From an uncultured Bacteroidia bacterium (GTDB taxonomy: Bacteria; Bacteroidota; Bacteroidia; Bacteroidales; UBA932), in contig CADANY010000011.1 of assembly GCA_902789395.1 (NCBI GenBank), positions 87,730-151,729 of the forward strand: DNA of 64,000 nt, given 5' to 3'. Of the stretch, positions 63,779 to 64,000 are shown in pieces. A program made the translations under genes and the position numbers. Numbering within the stretch: position 1 is the stretch's first letter; every line of letters begins with the position of its first letter. Below the pieces are notes generated by a model, which was given only the letters and a program-made list of their open reading frames with translations, did not search any database and was not told where the DNA came from.

Positions 63779-64000
63779 TCTCCACTCTTCCCGGAGAAAA
63801 GAGTTGTCCGGGAAGGGATATGCTCCGAGCTCCATGGTTCGGAGCGGGGCGTCACTGTCGTCCGGATGCTCGACGGCTAACTCGGTCCTTTTACAGTCCG
63901 ACTCCGTCGCCCTGTAACGTCCCTCAGACACACGCCGTCGTCCCTTCGGGCACGCATCCTCCCTCGGTTCCGCTTACTCCCGCTCCTCTCAATCTCCGCT
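63779..64000. other. Structured stretch after nhaC, nature unknown
   Basis: There is no convincing gene on the plus strand. Two perfect hairpins start the stretch: 63787-63794 with 63808-63815 (8 bp, 13-base loop) and 63822-63828 with 63839-63845 (7 bp, 10-base loop). Neither is followed by a T run. On the minus strand a GTG-initiated frame (63931 to 63740, 63 residues) runs antisense into the nhaC end. The sequence could be a non-coding RNA, a repeated element or the end of a gene from beyond the window; I cannot tell which. Confidence 0.4.

Overview
The window looks like a chromosomal segment of an uncultured gut or rumen-type Bacteroidales bacterium with fairly high G+C. The sequence evidence is Bacteroidota-type promoters (a TTTG or TTG at -33, about 19-20 bases, then TAnnTTTG at -7) in front of many genes, almost no Shine-Dalgarno sequences, a V-type ATPase cluster with a DUF2764 gene, a Na+-pumping methylmalonyl-CoA decarboxylase cluster, a TonB-linked outer-membrane protein next to an ECF sigma factor, and lipoprotein glycosidases of families GH92 and GH29. 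A genus cannot be fixed from sequence reading alone. No phage, insertion sequence, CRISPR array or rRNA was seen.

Layout. 1-3.6 kb: a TPR membrane protein cut by the window edge, yebC, an SGNH hydrolase and a lipoprotein endonuclease/exonuclease/phosphatase. 3.7-7.8 kb: methylmalonyl-CoA decarboxylase (carboxyltransferase, an OadG-like chain with an N-terminal lamin-tail-like domain, biotin carrier, membrane beta subunit). 7.8-10.3 kb: GH92 mannosidase on the minus strand. 10.5-17.7 kb: V-type ATPase operon E, DUF2764, A, B, D, I, K. 17.8-18.1 kb: tRNA-Ser(CGA), a long perfect hairpin and a pair of 39-base repeats. 18.1-22.7 kb: ECF sigma factor, anti-sigma-like membrane protein, a secreted protein resembling a TonB plug without a barrel, and a large outer-membrane beta-barrel protein. 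22.8-28.6 kb: GH29 fucosidase, an unknown protein, bactofilin and SecA.

28.7-37.7 kb (minus) is a surface-polysaccharide operon: heptose-7-P kinase, fused heptose guanylyltransferase/phosphatase, flippase, FrhB-like iron-sulfur protein, pyruvyl transferase and three glycosyltransferases. A membrane UDP-sugar 4,6-dehydratase (plus strand) diverges from it, followed by a large FAD/Fe-S dehydrogenase. 42.8-55.7 kb (minus) is a second, very compact polysaccharide operon: export lipoprotein, Wzc-like tyrosine kinase with a (Gly-Tyr)10 tail, PHP phosphatase, the full dTDP-L-rhamnose set (RmlA-D), GmhA, a heterodimeric ABC exporter, an unknown protein and a flavodoxin-like protein. The two operons together encode every enzyme of GDP-D-glycero-alpha-D-manno-heptose synthesis. 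No polymerase (Wzy) or initiating phosphosugar transferase was recognised, so assembly must rely on genes elsewhere.

55.7-63.8 kb: RNase HI, PdxA, a minus-strand three-gene set (S26-like serine protease, PqqD-type RiPP-recognition protein, ABC exporter), RecG, RidA and an NhaC antiporter, ending in a structured stretch of unknown nature. The three-gene S26/PqqD/ABC set and the sigma/anti-sigma/plug cluster are the best candidates for little-described systems. Na+ biology is a running theme: a Na+-pumping decarboxylase, a V-ATPase K subunit carrying likely Na+ ligands, and NhaC.
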